A stretch of 13,443 nt of DNA from Comamonadaceae bacterium (GTDB lineage: Bacteria; Pseudomonadota; Gammaproteobacteria; Burkholderiales; Burkholderiaceae_C), in contig CANFZJ010000044.1 of the NCBI GenBank assembly GCA_947451445.1, forward strand, positions 1-13,443, written 5' to 3'. Shown here one piece after another: positions 12,721-13,443 of this stretch. A model generated the notes under the pieces. That model saw only the letters and a program-made list of their open reading frames with translations. It was not told the DNA's origin and made no database searches. Position 1 is the first letter of the stretch; each line of letters opens with the position of its first letter. Made by a program: the position numbers and the translations under genes.

Positions 12721-13109
12721 TGGGATTCCTCAAAAAGATGGGTTTGGCCACGCCGACCACCAAACAAACCGGTGACGCCGCCGAAGACCGGGCGCTGGCG
12801 CATCTGCAAGCCCAGGGCCTGCGTCTGCTGGAGCGCAATTATCGGACGCCAGGGCGGGGTGGCGGCGAAATCGACCTGGTGATGCACGCGCCCGACGGCA
12901 CGCTGGTGTTTGTCGAGGTGCGCCAGCGCGCCACGGCCGCGTTTGGCGGTGCGGCGGCCAGCATCGGCAGCAGCAAGCAGCGGCGGATTGTGCTGGCGGC
13001 GCGCCATTATTTGATGCGCCTGCGCACCCCGCCGCCGTGCCGGTTTGACGTGGTGCTGGTGGAGTACCAGCGTATCGAATGGCTGCAGGGGGCGTTTGAT
13101 GCAAGTTGA
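12720..13109 (+). CDS. yraN: YraN family protein (UPF0102), endonuclease-like fold
   Basis: 129 residues from the ATG at 12720, typical length for YraN. The family pattern is complete: TGDAAEDRALAHLQAQGL (17-34), LLERNYRTPGRGGGEIDLV (36-54) and LVFVEVRQR (62-70), then KQRRIVLAARHYL. Glu22, Asp52, Glu66 and the following basic residue have the spacing of the nuclease-like fold of Holliday-junction-resolvase relatives, but enzymatic activity has not been firmly established for the family. The frame is open upstream to 12627, but that part is antisense to rsmI. An alternative ATG is residue 7 (12738). Position between rsmI and a DiaA/GmhA-type gene matches the E. coli yraL-(lpoA)-yraN-diaA order, with lpoA absent. 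The SIS gene follows after 35 bases. Confidence 0.92.
   Translation: MGFLKKMGLATPTTKQTGDAAEDRALAHLQAQGLRLLERNYRTPGRGGGEIDLVMHAPDGTLVFVEVRQRATAAFGGAAASIGSSKQRRIVLAARHYLMRLRTPPPCRFDVVLVEYQRIEWLQGAFDAS
12727..12731 (-). promoter_or_regulatory. Ribosome binding site deciding the rsmI TTG start
   Basis: GAGGA on the minus strand, 6 bases ahead of TTG (TGAGGAATCCCATTG). It overlaps the in-frame upstream stop and lies within codons 3-4 of yraN on the other strand, so both genes constrain the same bases. Confidence 0.75.
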
Positions 13110-13144
13110 AACAAGGCTTTATTTGGCAAAGGTATCATTCCAGC

Positions 13145-13443
13145 ATGATTGAACAACGCATCCAGCAGCATTTCATTGACAGCGCCGACTTGAAATACCA
13201 GTCCGCGCAGCCCTTGAGCAAGCCCATCGCTGCGGGCATCCAGGCCATGTTGGCAGCGGTCACCAGTGGTGGCAAGGTGCTGGCCTGCGGCAACGGTGGT
13301 TCGGCGGCAGACGCCCAGCATTTTGCGGCTGAGTTTGTGGGCCGGTTTGAGCGCGAGCGGCCCGAGCTGGGCGCGATTGCCCTGACCACCGACAGCTCGA
13401 TCATGACGGCCATCGGCAACGACTACAACTTTGACGTGATCTA
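13145..13443 (+). CDS. SIS-domain protein, DiaA/GmhA type (cut by window edge)
   Basis: The first 99 residues of a SIS (sugar isomerase) domain are visible; the gene runs off the right edge. The phosphosugar-binding loop is CGNGGSAADAQHF (48-60, Ser53). The N-terminus MIEQRIQQHFIDS and the segments AQHFAA, RFERERP and LTTDSSIMTAIGND resemble E. coli DiaA, the DnaA-binding initiation factor, and the position after yraN is the diaA position. However, Glu63 in HFAAEF aligns with the catalytic Glu65 of GmhA, which DiaA replaces by Ser, so sedoheptulose-7-phosphate isomerase activity for LPS heptose is possible. The GmhA histidine near residue 180 lies outside the window. An AAAGG stretch stands 12 bases before the ATG, too far to be a good ribosome binding site. 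Confidence 0.9.
   Translation, partial: MIEQRIQQHFIDSADLKYQSAQPLSKPIAAGIQAMLAAVTSGGKVLACGNGGSAADAQHFAAEFVGRFERERPELGAIALTTDSSIMTAIGNDYNFDVI

Overview
The window is ordinary-looking but densely packed chromosome from a high-GC betaproteobacterium. It most resembles Burkholderiales, family Comamonadaceae (a Rhodoferax/Polaromonas/Acidovorax-like organism). The reasons are the truncated nitrogen/carbon-type PTS (HPr plus a mannose-type EIIA with no sugar permease), the rsmI / yraN / DiaA-GmhA neighbourhood, a 'SpecificRecomb'-family membrane protein, and short intergenic repeats with GCTAT-N7-ATAGC ends of a type I associate with comamonads. The taxonomic call is from pattern memory; no search was run.

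Left block (1-4204). Reading leftwards on the minus strand, a DUF4197 secreted protein, a small lipoprotein, a mannose-family PTS EIIA and HPr form a compact run that probably continues off the left edge into ptsI. Divergent from DUF4197, with only 14 bp between start codons, is a membrane-anchored TlpA-like thioredoxin, followed by a SemiSWEET sugar transporter. SemiSWEET converges on the DEAD-box rRNA helicase gene dbpA with 3 bp between stop codons.

Middle block (4205-9300). An unrecognised basic 139-aa protein is divergent from dbpA; its stop codon shares the tetranucleotide TTAA with the stop of the convergent outer-membrane phospholipase A gene. That gene is the last of a tightly coupled minus-strand trio, rep helicase -> small secreted protein -> phospholipase A, joined by GTGA and ATGA overlaps. 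Upstream of rep are a hairpin-bearing repeat, a clear intrinsic terminator, and a membrane-anchored cytochrome c5-type gene.

Right block (9301-13443). Two paralogous tRNA-Arg genes (CCG and ACG anticodons) lie in tandem and end in a strong intrinsic terminator. A spacer with a G10 tract precedes a 656-aa polytopic membrane protein of the family misleadingly named 'site-specific recombinase'. It converges on rsmI (16S rRNA methyltransferase). The TTG start of rsmI overlaps by one base the ATG of divergent yraN, which is followed by a SIS-domain DiaA/GmhA-type gene cut by the right edge.

I see no CRISPR array, insertion sequence, prophage or defence island. The most interesting signals are small: a genomic repeat that supplies almost the whole signal peptide of the secreted protein at 5940-6368, a His-rich tail created by overlapping EIIA and HPr reading frames, two head-to-head gene pairs with no intergenic space, and a SIS protein that looks like DiaA but keeps the glutamate used by GmhA. 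No gap longer than 300 bases lacks a gene or tRNA.
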